The notes: generated from the sequence alone by a model not told the origin. 64,000 nucleotides of DNA from Mycobacterium sp. E787 (GCF_001668725.1 NZ_LZKL01000106.1:1-64000), one strand, 5' to 3'; positions 12,645-23,474 are shown, counted from the stretch's first letter. Numbers and translations are program-made.

Positions 12645-13898
12645 CTACTCTACCCGCTCGATCTCCGCTCCCAAAATCGCCAGGTTTTCCACGAACAACG
12701 GGTAGCCGCGGTCGATGTGGAAGACGTCGTGGACCTCGGTGTCCCCGTCGGCGACCAGCCCGGCCAGCACCAGGCCGGCGCCGGCGCGGATGTCCGAACA
12801 CCACACCGGGGCGCTGGACAGTTGCGGCAGGCCCCGCACCACGGCGTGGTGCCCGTCGGTGCGGGCGTCCGCGCCGAGTCGGATCATCTCCTCGACGAAC
12901 CGGAAGCGGGCCTCGAACACGTTCTCCGTGATCATCGACGTCCCGTCGGCGATCGAGGCCAACGCGATCGCCATCGGCTGCAGGTCGGTCGGGAACCCGG
13001 GGAAAGGCAGGGTCGCGACGTTGACGGCCTTGGGGCGCTCGTACTGGGTCACCCGGAAGCTGCTGTCGGTCTGGGTGACCGTGGCGCCCGCGTCGTGCAG
13101 CTTGTGCAGCACCACCTGCAGGTGGGCCGGGTCCACGCCGCTCACCGAGATGTCGCCGCGGGTCATCGCGGCGGCGATGCCCCAGGTGGCGGCCACGATG
13201 CGGTCGCCGATCACGCGGTGTTCGGTGGGGTGCAGCCGCGGGACGCCGGTGATCGTCATGGTCGGCGAACCCGCGCCCTCGATCTGCGCGCCCATCTGGT
13301 TGAGCATCGTGCACAGATCGACCACGTCGGGTTCGCGCGCGGCGTTGTGGATCGTGGTGACGCCTTCGGCCACGACGGCGGCCATCAGGATGTTCTCGGT
13401 GGCCCCCACGGAGGGGAACTCCAGCTGAATCTCCGCGCCTCGCAAGGTATCCGCCTGGGCGACCACGCAGCCGTGCTCGATGTTGCATTGCGCGCCCAGC
13501 TGGCGCAGGCCCGCCTGATGCATGTCCAGCGGGCGCGATCCGATGGCGTCGCCACCGGGGAGCGCCACCCTGGCGCGCTTGCAGCGGCCGACCAGCGGAC
13601 CCAACACGCAGACCGAGGCGCGGAACTGCCGCACCGCCGCGAAGTCGGCGTCGTACTTCGGCTCGTCGGGCGAGGTGATGCGGGCGACGTCGCCGTCGAG
13701 CTCGACGGTGGCACCCAGGCCACGCAGGACCTCGGCCATCAGCGGCACGTCGAGGATGTCCGGGCAGTTCGTGATGGTGCTGGTGCCCTCGGCCAGCAGG
13801 GTCGCGGCCATCAGCTTGAGCACGCTGTTCTTGGCGCCCCCGACAGCGACTTCGCCGGACAACCGGTTGCCGCCGGTCACCACGAATCGCTCCGTCAC
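12645..13898 (-). CDS. murA: UDP-N-acetylglucosamine 1-carboxyvinyltransferase
   Basis: A 417-residue cytoplasmic enzyme for the first committed step of peptidoglycan synthesis, transferring enolpyruvyl from PEP to UDP-GlcNAc. MTERFVVTGGNRLSGEVAVG and GGAKNSVLKLMAATLL give the substrate-binding start. The active-site loop reads CVLGPLVGRCKRARVALPGG; Asp replaces the loop Cys in naturally fosfomycin-resistant mycobacteria, and no Cys appears at the loop position here (it falls in the ARVALPGGDAIG stretch). It lies directly upstream of, and in the same direction as, the rrn promoters, the conserved mycobacterial order. Confidence 0.96.
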   Translation of the reverse strand: MTERFVVTGGNRLSGEVAVGGAKNSVLKLMAATLLAEGTSTITNCPDILDVPLMAEVLRGLGATVELDGDVARITSPDEPKYDADFAAVRQFRASVCVLGPLVGRCKRARVALPGGDAIGSRPLDMHQAGLRQLGAQCNIEHGCVVAQADTLRGAEIQLEFPSVGATENILMAAVVAEGVTTIHNAAREPDVVDLCTMLNQMGAQIEGAGSPTMTITGVPRLHPTEHRVIGDRIVAATWGIAAAMTRGDISVSGVDPAHLQVVLHKLHDAGATVTQTDSSFRVTQYERPKAVNVATLPFPGFPTDLQPMAIALASIADGTSMITENVFEARFRFVEEMIRLGADARTDGHHAVVRGLPQLSSAPVWCSDIRAGAGLVLAGLVADGDTEVHDVFHIDRGYPLFVENLAILGAEIERVE

Positions 13899-14055
13899 CC
13901 GGGTCAGTTTAGTGAAGCGGTATCGGCTTGTCAGTCAGCCTCGCTTGACGACGATGCGCTCCGCGCACCGAAGCGAGGTGGGGGTGCCCCCAGCCGCGGG
14001 GCGAGGGGGAGAGTCAGGCAATCGAGCGAGTCGGCCAGCCGAGTACCGTTTTCTC

Positions 14056-14637
14056 ATGGCGATCCACCTGACCCGCATATATACGCGAACCGGCGACGAC
14101 GGGACGACGGGATTGAGCGATTTCTCACGAGTCTCCAAGAACGATCCCCGGCTGGTGGCCTACGCGGATTGCGACGAGGCCAACTCCGCGATCGGCGTCG
14201 CGATCGCCCTCGGCCGGCCCGATGAAGAAACCGCGGGCGTGCTGCGGCAGATCCAGAACGACTTGTTCGACGCCGGCGCGGATCTGTCGACGCCGGTGGT
14301 GGAAGATCCCAAATATCCTCCGCTGCGAGTCCCCCAGGCCTACATCGACCGGCTCGAAGCGTGGTGCGACAAATACAACGAACCCCTGCCGGCGCTGAAT
14401 TCCTTTGTGCTGCCTGGCGGTTCGCCACTCTCGGCGTTGTTGCACGTCGCCCGGACCGTGGTGCGGCGGGCCGAACGCTCGGCGTGGGCCGCGGTGGATT
14501 CGCAGCCCGACGGGGTCAGCGTGCTGCCGGCGAGGTACCTGAACCGGCTGTCGGACCTGCTGTTCATCCTGGCGCGGGCGGCCAACCCCGGTGGCGACGT
14601 GCTTTGGCAGCCGGGTGGCGGGATGGCCGAAAGCTGA
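14056..14637 (+). CDS. Cob(I)alamin adenosyltransferase, PduO type
   Basis: A 193-residue enzyme, the same length as M. tuberculosis Rv1314c, that transfers the adenosyl group of ATP to cobalamin to make coenzyme B12. The N-terminal ATP loop YTRTGDDGTTGLSDFSRVSK is diagnostic. The C-terminal helix has RTVVRRAERSAWA and RYLNRLSDLLFILARAAN, also typical. It starts at ATG after a 157-base divergent gap from murA. Only three bases separate its stop from the next gene, which is probably co-transcribed. Confidence 0.93.
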   Translation: MAIHLTRIYTRTGDDGTTGLSDFSRVSKNDPRLVAYADCDEANSAIGVAIALGRPDEETAGVLRQIQNDLFDAGADLSTPVVEDPKYPPLRVPQAYIDRLEAWCDKYNEPLPALNSFVLPGGSPLSALLHVARTVVRRAERSAWAAVDSQPDGVSVLPARYLNRLSDLLFILARAANPGGDVLWQPGGGMAES

Positions 14638-14640
14638 ACC

Positions 14641-15081
14641 GTGGCAATGAAAAACAATCGATCGGTCCCACCGGTCAGCGTGATCCCCGTGCTTGTCTAC
14701 CCGGACGTGCGCGCGGCGGTGGACTGGCTCGCCACCGCCTTCGGCTTCGTCGAGCGCACGCGAATCGGTGACAGCCACCGCGCGCAGCTGAGCATCGGCA
14801 CCGACGGGGCCGTGATCGTCGCCGACACGGCCCGTGACCGGCACCCGCCGACGGCCGGCGTCGTCACGCACGAGATAAAGGTGCGGGTCGCCGACGTGGA
14901 CGGCCAGTTCGACCGCGCCCGGGCGGCCGGCGCCAAGGTGCTGGAGCCGCCCGTCGACCGCGAGTACGGCGAACGGGAATGCACCGTCGAAGATCTCGCG
15001 GGGCACCGCTGGCAGTTCAGCGAAACCGTGCGCGACGTCGCGCCCGAAGAATACGGATGCGAGACAATCAGCCCGTGGTGA
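14641..15081 (+). CDS. VOC (glyoxalase/bleomycin-resistance) family protein
   Basis: A 146-residue protein with the vicinal-oxygen-chelate fold: VIPVLVYPDVRAAVDWLATA at the start and a second module ending DLAGHRWQFSE. It starts at GTG 14641, three bases after the adenosyltransferase stop; ATG 14647 is an alternative. Metal ligands of VOC enzymes cannot be fixed with certainty here and the substrate is unknown. Its stop abuts that of the converging DUF2550 gene with no space. Confidence 0.75.
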   Translation: MAMKNNRSVPPVSVIPVLVYPDVRAAVDWLATAFGFVERTRIGDSHRAQLSIGTDGAVIVADTARDRHPPTAGVVTHEIKVRVADVDGQFDRARAAGAKVLEPPVDREYGERECTVEDLAGHRWQFSETVRDVAPEEYGCETISPW

Positions 15082-15525
15082 TCACACGCTGCGACGGCGT
15101 GCGCGCGGCGAGGGACGGGATTCCAGCCACGACAGGAACGCGGTCAAGGCGCCCTTGTCCAAAGCGAGCTCGTAACCGGACCTGCGGTCCTGCGTCGTGT
15201 CGCGCAATTCGAGTACGACGATCTCGTCGGTCATGATGTCGAACTCGTCGCCGCGCGGTGCGCGCCGGGCCACGATCTCCACCCCCCGCCGGCTGAGCCG
15301 ACGGTCCGGCCACAAACGCAGGCTGGACAGCCGGTAGAAGGCGGCCTCGCCGCCACGGTAGCGGATCACCCCGTGTCGCCAGCCGTGACCGCCGACGGCG
15401 GGAATGTCTCGCATGATCCCGGCCGTGCCGCCCTGGCGCAGCTTCCACAGCCGATAACTGAGGGCCAGGACGGCGGCCCCCAGCATGACGACGAGCACGA
15501 CCATGCCGACCATGGGCGCGCTCAT
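15082..15525 (-). CDS. DUF2550 membrane-anchored protein (Rv1312-like)
   Basis: A 147-residue protein, the same length as Rv1312 at the same place in M. tuberculosis. One N-terminal membrane helix (MVGMVVLVVMLGAAVLALSY) is followed by a soluble basic domain. It starts 7 bases after atpC and is probably the last gene of the ATP synthase operon, though no enzymatic motif is visible and its role in the complex is not established. Confidence 0.85.
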   Translation of the reverse strand: MSAPMVGMVVLVVMLGAAVLALSYRLWKLRQGGTAGIMRDIPAVGGHGWRHGVIRYRGGEAAFYRLSSLRLWPDRRLSRRGVEIVARRAPRGDEFDIMTDEIVVLELRDTTQDRRSGYELALDKGALTAFLSWLESRPSPRARRRSV

Positions 15526-15532
15526 CGGGGCG

Positions 15533-15898
15533 TTAGTCGATCGCGCCGACGGCGCGCAATCTGGCTCGTCCCCTCGCGGCGACGCGCGGATCGTCGGACT
15601 CGGCGGCCTCGCGGGCGGCGCTCTCGTCGATCTCCGACTCGAACTCAGCCGATTCGGCCAGGATGCTGACCTGTTCCTCGGTCACCGACAAAAACCCGCC
15701 GTCCACCGCGATCCGCAGGTCGTCCTCGCCTTCGCGCTCGACGCGCACCATGGCGTCGTCCACCAACTGCGCCACCAGCGGGATGTGGCGGGGCAGGATG
15801 CCGATCTCGCCGACGGTGGTGCGGGTGAACAGGAACGTTGCCTCACCCGACCAGATCTTGCGGTCGACGGCGACGATCTCAACGTTCAATTCGGCCAT
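15533..15898 (-). CDS. atpC: ATP synthase epsilon subunit
   Basis: A 121-residue central-stalk subunit of F1. The N-terminal beta-barrel is complete (AELNVEIVAVDRKIWSGEAT, TVGEIGILPRHIPLVAQL). The C-terminal helical part is short, as in mycobacteria, which weakens the epsilon-based inhibition seen in other bacteria. It is the last structural gene of the operon, 24 bases after atpD. Confidence 0.96.
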   Translation of the reverse strand: MAELNVEIVAVDRKIWSGEATFLFTRTTVGEIGILPRHIPLVAQLVDDAMVRVEREGEDDLRIAVDGGFLSVTEEQVSILAESAEFESEIDESAAREAAESDDPRVAARGRARLRAVGAID

Positions 15899-15922
15899 GC
15901 CAGAATACCTTTCGAGTCAACC

Positions 15923-17389
<1,467 letters not shown>

Positions 17390-17409
17390 GTTTCTTCTTC
17401 CTCGTGGTG

Positions 17410-18327
17410 CTACTTAGCGTCGGCGAGCGCGTTTGCGCCACCGACGATTTCGCTGATCTCCTGGGTGATCTGGGCCTGCCGCTCGCGGTTCGCCATCAGC
17501 GTCAGATCTTTGATGAGGTCGTCCGCGTTGTCGGTGGCCGACTTCATCGCCCGCTGGCGTGAGGCCAGCTCCGATGCCGCCGCTTCCAACAGCGCCGCGT
17601 ACACCCGGGTCGTCAGGTATCTCGGCAGCAGCGCGTCGAAAAGCGTTGTCGCATCCGGCTCGAACGAGTAAAGCGTGTGCAGCTCGGGTTCTTCCTCGAC
17701 GTACTCCACCACCAGCGGGGCGATGCGGTGGGCCACCGCCGTTTGCGACATCATCGACTTGAACTCCGAGTAGACGATGTGCAGTTCGTCAACACCCTCG
17801 ACGTCCTCGGACTGCTGCCCCGCTTCCTCGTTGGTGCCCTGCATGAAGGCGTCGACCAGGGTTTCGGCGATCTCCGTGGCATTTTCGACCGTGGGCTGCT
17901 CGGAGAAGCCCATCCAGGAATCGGTGATGTCCCAGTTGCGGAATTTGAAGTAGTTCTGCGCCTTACGGCCCACCGTGTACAGAACCGGCGTCTTTCCTTC
18001 CTCCCGCAGCAGGGAGAACAGCTCCTCGGAGCGGCGGAAGACGCTGGAGTTGTACGCGCCGCACAAACCCCGGTCGGAGGACACCACCAGCACGCCGGCC
18101 CGCTTCGGTTCTTCCCGCTCGACCAGCAAGGGGTGGTCCAGAGCGGCCTCGGCGGACAGGGTCGTCAGCGTCGAGGTGATCTGAAACGCGTAGGGCCGTG
18201 CGGATTCCAGCCGGGCCTGGGCCTTACCGATGCGCGAGGTCGCGATCATCTCCTGGGCCTTGGTGATCTTCTTGATCGACCCTGCCGAACGGATTCGGCC
18301 GCGCAATTCGCGAAGTGTGGCCGCCAT
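17410..18327 (-). CDS. atpG: ATP synthase gamma subunit
   Basis: A 305-residue rotor shaft subunit. MAATLRELRGRIRSAGSIKK and ITKAQEMIATSRIGKAQ are conserved N-terminal helix sequences; the C-terminal helix is complete (ATDNADDLIKDLTLMANRER). An acidic stretch (EEAGQQSEDVEGVDELHI) lies in the middle domain, where mycobacteria have an extra gamma loop linked to low ATP hydrolysis. Six bases separate it from atpA. Confidence 0.97.
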   Translation of the reverse strand: MAATLRELRGRIRSAGSIKKITKAQEMIATSRIGKAQARLESARPYAFQITSTLTTLSAEAALDHPLLVEREEPKRAGVLVVSSDRGLCGAYNSSVFRRSEELFSLLREEGKTPVLYTVGRKAQNYFKFRNWDITDSWMGFSEQPTVENATEIAETLVDAFMQGTNEEAGQQSEDVEGVDELHIVYSEFKSMMSQTAVAHRIAPLVVEYVEEEPELHTLYSFEPDATTLFDALLPRYLTTRVYAALLEAAASELASRQRAMKSATDNADDLIKDLTLMANRERQAQITQEISEIVGGANALADAK

Positions 18328-18333
18328 CGTTAG

Positions 18334-20007
18334 CTACTTCTTGTCCTTCTTGGTGTCCTTGGGTTCCTGCTTCGGCTTCTCCTTTTTGACCTGGACCGAC
18401 TCCTTTGCCAGGTCTTCCTCGTCCATCGGCTCGACGTGCTCGTCGGGCACCACAGATCCGCCGTCGGAGGCCGCGAAGCCCTTCTTGAACTTCTTGATGA
18501 TCTCGGTGAGCTGGTTCTCGCCCTCTTCGGAGAGCTTCTGGCTGTCGCGGATCCCGGCCAGGAACTTCTCCTCGGAGGCGCGCATGTGGTCCAGCAGTTC
18601 GGTTTCGAACCGCCGCACGTCCTCGACGGGCACCGAGTCCAGGTGGCCGCCGGTGCCCAGGAAGATCGAGACCACCTGCTCCTCGACCGGCATCGGCTGG
18701 TACTGCCGTTGCTTGAGCAACTCGACCAGCCGTTCGCCGCGCTCCAGCTGCGCCTTGGACGTGGCGTCCAAATCGGAAGCGAAGGCCGCGAACGATTCCA
18801 GCTCGCGGTACTGCGACAGGTCCAGCCGCAACGAGCCCGCCACTTCCTTCATCGCCTTGATCTGCGCCGCGCCGCCGACGCGGGAAACCGAGACACCCAC
18901 GTTGATGGCGGGCCGGACGCCCTGGTTGAACAGGTCGGACTCCAGGAAGCACTGGCCGTCGGTGATCGAGATGACGTTGGTCGGGATGTACGCCGAGATG
19001 TCGTTGGCCTTGGTCTCGATGATCGGCAGACCGGTCAGCGAGCCGCCACCGAGTTCGTCGGACAGCTTGGCGCAGCGCTCCAACAGCCGCGAGTGCAGGT
19101 AGAACACGTCGCCCGGGTAGGCCTCGCGGCCCGGCGGGCGACGCAACAGCAGCGAGATCGCGCGGTAGGCCTCGGCCTGCTTGCTCAGGTCGTCGAACAC
19201 GATCAGCACGTGCTTGCCGTCGTACATCCAGTGCTGGGCGATCGCCGAACCGGTGTACGGCGCAAGCCATTTGAAGCCGGCGGCGTCGGAGGCGGGCGCC
19301 GCGACGATGGTGGTGTAGTCCATCGCGCCGCCCTCTTCCAGCGCGCGCCGGACGGCCGCGATCGTCGTGCCCTTCTGGCCGATGGCCACGTACACGCAGC
19401 GCACCTGCTTGCGCTCGTCGCCCGACTCCCAGTTCTGCCGCTGGTTGAGGATGGTGTCGATGCAGACCGCCGTCTTGCCGGTCTTGCGGTCGCCGATGAT
19501 CAGCTGCCGCTGACCGCGACCGATCGGGGTCATGGCGTCGATGGCCTTGATCCCGGTCTGCAGTGGCTCCTTGACGCCCTGACGCTGGACCACCGACGGC
19601 GCCTGCAGCTCCAGCGCGCGCCGCACGTCGGTCTCGATGTCCCCGCGCCCGTCGATCGGGTGGCCCAGCGGGTCGACGACCCGGCCCAAGAACGCGTCGC
19701 CGACGGGCACCGACAACACCTCGCCGGTGCGCTTGACCTGTTGGCCTTCTTCGATTTTCTCGAAGTCACCCAGGATGACCGCGCCGACGCTGTGCTCGTC
19801 CAGGTTCAGGGCGACGCCGAGGACGCCGCCGGGGAACTCGAGCAACTCCTGGGTCATGACCGACGGCAGGCCCTCGACGTGGGCGATGCCGTCCCCGGCG
19901 TCGACAACGGTGCCGACTTCCTCGCGGGAGGTGTCGGCGGTGAAGGAGCCTACGTACTCCTCGATGGCGCCCTGGATGTCGTCAGCCGAGATTGTCAACT
20001 CTGCCAT
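18334..20007 (-). CDS. atpA: ATP synthase alpha subunit
   Basis: A 557-residue regulatory F1 subunit with P-loop GDRKTGKTAV and the signature PAINVGVSVSRVGGAAQ. The last 45 or so residues form a charged, Lys-rich tail (ending KPKQEPKDTKKDKK) beyond the usual alpha fold. Mycobacterial alpha subunits have such a C-terminal extension, which contacts gamma and suppresses ATP hydrolysis. This one is slightly longer than the M. tuberculosis protein of about 549 residues. Confidence 0.98.
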   Translation of the reverse strand: MAELTISADDIQGAIEEYVGSFTADTSREEVGTVVDAGDGIAHVEGLPSVMTQELLEFPGGVLGVALNLDEHSVGAVILGDFEKIEEGQQVKRTGEVLSVPVGDAFLGRVVDPLGHPIDGRGDIETDVRRALELQAPSVVQRQGVKEPLQTGIKAIDAMTPIGRGQRQLIIGDRKTGKTAVCIDTILNQRQNWESGDERKQVRCVYVAIGQKGTTIAAVRRALEEGGAMDYTTIVAAPASDAAGFKWLAPYTGSAIAQHWMYDGKHVLIVFDDLSKQAEAYRAISLLLRRPPGREAYPGDVFYLHSRLLERCAKLSDELGGGSLTGLPIIETKANDISAYIPTNVISITDGQCFLESDLFNQGVRPAINVGVSVSRVGGAAQIKAMKEVAGSLRLDLSQYRELESFAAFASDLDATSKAQLERGERLVELLKQRQYQPMPVEEQVVSIFLGTGGHLDSVPVEDVRRFETELLDHMRASEEKFLAGIRDSQKLSEEGENQLTEIIKKFKKGFAASDGGSVVPDEHVEPMDEEDLAKESVQVKKEKPKQEPKDTKKDKK

Positions 20008-20059
20008 GGCTTTTCGTCTTCCTACTTGATCTTCGTTCGCGTGGGTTCTTGTGATGGGT

Positions 20060-21400
20060 TCAGTCGGGCAACTGGGCCTGGGCCGCGGCCAGGCGAGAGG
20101 AGAGCGTCCCGTCGATCACCTCGTCGGCCACGGCGATCAGCAGCCCGCCCAGCAAGTCGGGTTCGATCTGCAGCTGCACCGTGACCGGGTGGGAGTAGAT
20201 GCGGCTGAGAACTTCGGTGAGGCGGGTGCGCTGGGCATCGCTGAGCTCCGCCGCCGCAGTGACCTGGGCGACGATTTCGCCGCGGCGCGCCACCGCGACT
20301 TCCGCCAGGAACTTCACGGCCACCTCGGCCGGCTCGCCCCTGAGCAGTTCGACCGTCTGGGTCAGCAGTGCCGTAGCGACGGGGTTTACCCGCCCGCTTG
20401 CGCTCTCAAGCACCTTGCGCAGCAGGCCGATCCGGCCTTCGGCGGGGGAACCGTAGTCGCCCAACAGGATGGCAAGTCGCGGCTGCGCGTCGAGAACGCG
20501 CGAGAACCGGAACAATTGGTCTTCGACCTCGTCGACCTGATCTTCGCGTTGGGCGACCTCCAGCAACGCCTGCCGCGAGATGTGCTCGATGGCGTCGACC
20601 AAATCCGTGTTGGCCGACCAGCGTTCGGAGACCGCCGCGCGCAACACGTCGAGCGTGGCGTCGCCGACCTTGCCGGACACCAGTCGCTCGATCAGCCGAA
20701 CCCGTGGTGCCGCGTCCTCGGCGGGCACGGTGAGGTAGCGGGTGACGACGATTTCGCGGTCCAGCATTTTCGCCACCGCCACCAACTCGGCGGAGACGGT
20801 GGAAAGCGCTTTGTTGTCGAGGTTCTTGGCGATGGTCCCGAACCGATCCGACAGGGCGCCCAGCGCCTGCCGGCTGGCCGACCGCATCTTCGCCAGCAAC
20901 GGGTAGGCGACCTCGGCGGGTGCCGGCGCCATGGCTTCCAGATCGTCGAGGAACCGATCGACGGTGGCCGACCGCTGTTCGGGGTCCGCGACGTAGCTAC
21001 GCACCAATTCCCCTGCCTGGCGCACGGATTCGTGCCCGAGCTCCAGGCGGAGTTGCCGGGTCAGCTGCGCCCGCAGCAGCTCGGCCTGGCGCGCGCCCTG
21101 CGCCTTGATGCGGTCGGCCTCCACGCCGGCCTGGGCCTGCAGCTGCTCGGTGATGCGTTCGGCGTCCGACTTGGCCTCTTCGACGACTTGTTCCGCCTCT
21201 TCCTTGGCGGCCTCCACGGCCTTGCTGTGGGCCGTGGTCGACTCGGTCAGCCGCTCGGCGGCCGCCGCCGAATCGGCCAACTGCTGGCGCACCAGCTCTT
21301 GCCGGGCGGTCATCATCTTGCGCACCGGCGGGACGGCGTACCGCCACACCAGCGCCACGATGACCACGAACCCGAACAACTGTCCGACAAAAGTCCACAT
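20060..21400 (-). CDS. atpH: Fused ATP synthase b-delta subunit
   Basis: A 446-residue fusion found in mycobacteria: an N-terminal membrane anchor (MWTFVGQLFGFVVIVALVWR) and b-like coiled coil (about residues 25-170) joined to a C-terminal delta domain (VFGP-type helical bundle through TVQLQIEPDLLGGLLIAVAD). It forms one half of the peripheral stalk with atpF. It starts 7 bases after atpF; 52 bases separate it from atpA. Confidence 0.95.
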   Translation of the reverse strand: MWTFVGQLFGFVVIVALVWRYAVPPVRKMMTARQELVRQQLADSAAAAERLTESTTAHSKAVEAAKEEAEQVVEEAKSDAERITEQLQAQAGVEADRIKAQGARQAELLRAQLTRQLRLELGHESVRQAGELVRSYVADPEQRSATVDRFLDDLEAMAPAPAEVAYPLLAKMRSASRQALGALSDRFGTIAKNLDNKALSTVSAELVAVAKMLDREIVVTRYLTVPAEDAAPRVRLIERLVSGKVGDATLDVLRAAVSERWSANTDLVDAIEHISRQALLEVAQREDQVDEVEDQLFRFSRVLDAQPRLAILLGDYGSPAEGRIGLLRKVLESASGRVNPVATALLTQTVELLRGEPAEVAVKFLAEVAVARRGEIVAQVTAAAELSDAQRTRLTEVLSRIYSHPVTVQLQIEPDLLGGLLIAVADEVIDGTLSSRLAAAQAQLPD

Positions 21401-21407
21401 GTGCTGC

Positions 21408-21953
21408 TTACCGCCCGGACGACTCGGTGGCGGCCGTGGCCGCGGCGGTGGGTGCGACGTCTACGCCGAGGATCCGGCTGGCCAGGGTCGCCGACATGGT
21501 CCCCACGTTGGCGCGCAGATCCAGCTCCACGGCGTCCCTTTCCCGTTTCAATTGCTCGGCGGCCAGCTGCACCGTCGCCATCACGTCCTGCTCGGCACTG
21601 GCGCGCGCGTCCTCGATAACCTTGCGGCCTTCGGCGCGGGCGTTGTCGCGGAAGGATGACGCCTGCACGCGCGCTTCCTTCATGGCCTCTTCGTAATCGG
21701 CCCGGGCCGCTTCGAACTGCTCGGCCGACTTCTTGTTGTCGGCGGCGGTCTTGGCGACCATGGCGTCGCGTTCGCGCAGCACCTTCAGGATCGGCGGCAC
21801 CACGAAGGTGCCGATGATGGCGAGAACGATGAGGAAGATGGCCAGCACGAAGAAGAATGTGCCGTTGGGGACGAGAAAGTTGCTGCCCCCCTTGCCTCCC
21901 TCTGCTACCGCCTGGCCGGCGGCGAGCACCATGGGGTTCGGGTCACCCATCAC
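21408..21953 (-). CDS. atpF: ATP synthase b subunit
   Basis: A 181-residue peripheral-stalk subunit with one membrane helix (FLVPNGTFFFVLAIFLIVL region) followed by a long charged coiled coil (KVLRERDAMVAKTAADNKKS onward). Six bases separate it from atpE. The C-terminal Ala/Thr-rich end (AAATAATESSGR) is poorly conserved. Confidence 0.95.
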   Translation of the reverse strand: MMGDPNPMVLAAGQAVAEGGKGGSNFLVPNGTFFFVLAIFLIVLAIIGTFVVPPILKVLRERDAMVAKTAADNKKSAEQFEAARADYEEAMKEARVQASSFRDNARAEGRKVIEDARASAEQDVMATVQLAAEQLKRERDAVELDLRANVGTMSATLASRILGVDVAPTAAATAATESSGR

Positions 21954-21959
21954 AGCGAA

Positions 21960-22205
21960 TTACGTGACGGGGGTGGCGAAGACGAACAACGCCATGAACG
22001 CCAGGTTGATGAAGTAGGCCGCCTCGACCAGACCGACCGTGATGAAGAACGGCGTGAACAACCGGCCCTGCGCCTCGGGCTGCCGGGCGATGCCCGAAAC
22101 CAGCGCGTTACCGGCAATACCGTCACCGATGCCGGCTCCGATTGCGCCGCCGCCCATGATGATTCCACCGCCGATGAGTGCACCGGCAGCGATAGTGGGG
22201 TCCAT
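21960..22205 (-). CDS. atpE: ATP synthase c subunit
   Basis: An 81-residue rotor-ring subunit of two helices with a polar RQPEAQGR loop. The proton-carrying carboxylate is Glu61 (GLVEAAYF). The residues around the bedaquiline site, Asp28, Glu61, Ala63 and Ile66, are all the sensitive type. SD sequence AAAGGAGG lies just upstream of ATG. Confidence 0.98.
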   Translation of the reverse strand: MDPTIAAGALIGGGIIMGGGAIGAGIGDGIAGNALVSGIARQPEAQGRLFTPFFITVGLVEAAYFINLAFMALFVFATPVT

Positions 22206-22258
22206 TCTTTCCTCCTTTGTCCAGCTTTATCTTGTTGGCTTATCTGGTCGTGAGTGGG

Positions 22259-23014
22259 CTAGTCATGGTCGTCCTCCAGCTCCATGGCCTGGCTGAAGTA
22301 CAAGATGGTCAGGATCGAGAAGATGAAGGCCTGGATCGCACCGACGAACAGGTCGAACGATTTCCAGATGGCGTTGGGCAACCACATGATGTAGGCGGGG
22401 AAGAGCGCGATCAGCGCCACCAGGATGCCGCCGGCGAAGATGTTGCCGAAAAGTCGGAGCGACAACGAGATCGGCTTGGCCAATTCCTCGACCAGGTTGA
22501 TCGGCGCCAGGAACGCCACGTGCCCCTTGAGCACCTTGAGCGGGTGGCCGACGATGCCGCGGCGCCAGATGCCGGCCACGTGGTAGCAGACGAACACGAA
22601 AAGGGCCAGCGCCAGAACGTAATTGATGTCCGCCGCGGCCGACTTCAGCAACTCGGTGGTGTGACCGGATTTATCGGTGTACTGCAGCGGCAGCACCGAC
22701 AGCCAGTTGGAGATCAGGATGAAGATGAAGATGGTGACGGCCAGCGGCAGCACGAACGGCGCGATCCGCATCCCGATGGCGCTTTCGATCTGGTTGCGCA
22801 TCTGAATGGTGAGCGCCTCCCAGAACAGCTGGATTCCGCTGGGCACACCGCTCGACGTGATGTTGGCGCGCAGGACGAACGCCAGGGCGATGACGATTAC
22901 CGCGGCGATCGCCGTCGACAGGATGGTGTCGGTGTTGACGGTCATGCCGAGCCACCTCGCCGTGGTGTGCTCGCCGACCTCGATCTGGGAACCGGCCAGG
23001 ATCGTCTCAATCAT
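22259..23014 (-). CDS. atpB: ATP synthase a subunit
   Basis: A 251-residue membrane stator with five or six helices. The essential Arg is in the conserved helix SLSLRLFGNIFAGGILVALIA. It starts at ATG 23014 and overlaps the end of the upstream AtpI-like gene by 8 bases, so translation is coupled. Confidence 0.97.
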   Translation of the reverse strand: MIETILAGSQIEVGEHTTARWLGMTVNTDTILSTAIAAVIVIALAFVLRANITSSGVPSGIQLFWEALTIQMRNQIESAIGMRIAPFVLPLAVTIFIFILISNWLSVLPLQYTDKSGHTTELLKSAAADINYVLALALFVFVCYHVAGIWRRGIVGHPLKVLKGHVAFLAPINLVEELAKPISLSLRLFGNIFAGGILVALIALFPAYIMWLPNAIWKSFDLFVGAIQAFIFSILTILYFSQAMELEDDHD

Positions 23015-23474
23015 CGCTCGTGTTGCCTCCGTCGTTGCCCTCAGGGCTCAGGGATGGAGCCGGCTCGCCCGTCCGCAGCTTCTTCCAGACCGGCAGAGCG
23101 GTCGACGCGACCAAGAGCACCTGGAAGAGCGCCAGACCGAACATCGCGCCCAGGCCGTTCGGCCGGAAAACATAGGCAACGACGAGCGCGACGACGGTGA
23201 TGATCGCCAACCTCGTCGCCGAATTGACCGCCATCGAGCTTTTCAGGGGATGCTCTTTCGCGGTGATCGACGCGACCGAGCGCCGGACGAGGAGCGCGTT
23301 GAGCAAACCCAAGAGCAACCCGACACCGAAGAACACGCCGAGCATGAGGCGGCCGGACAATCCGGCGCCGAGAATCGCCAGCGCGGTGATGCCCACGCTG
23401 ATCACAAACAGCCGAAGCGGACGGAAAGCAACAGAGGGAAACACCAACGGCGCGTCCTGCGCTGGTGTCGTCAC
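23007..23474 (-). CDS. AtpI-like ATP synthase accessory protein
   Basis: A 155-residue membrane protein, the Rv1303 counterpart, with four predicted helices (FVISVGITALAILGAGLSG, LGVFFGVGLLLGLLNALLV and two more). AtpI proteins help assemble the c ring. It is the first gene of the ATP synthase operon. The 247-base gap to wecA probably holds the operon promoter; I cannot assign it with confidence. Confidence 0.88.
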   Translation of the reverse strand: MTTPAQDAPLVFPSVAFRPLRLFVISVGITALAILGAGLSGRLMLGVFFGVGLLLGLLNALLVRRSVASITAKEHPLKSSMAVNSATRLAIITVVALVVAYVFRPNGLGAMFGLALFQVLLVASTALPVWKKLRTGEPAPSLSPEGNDGGNTSDD

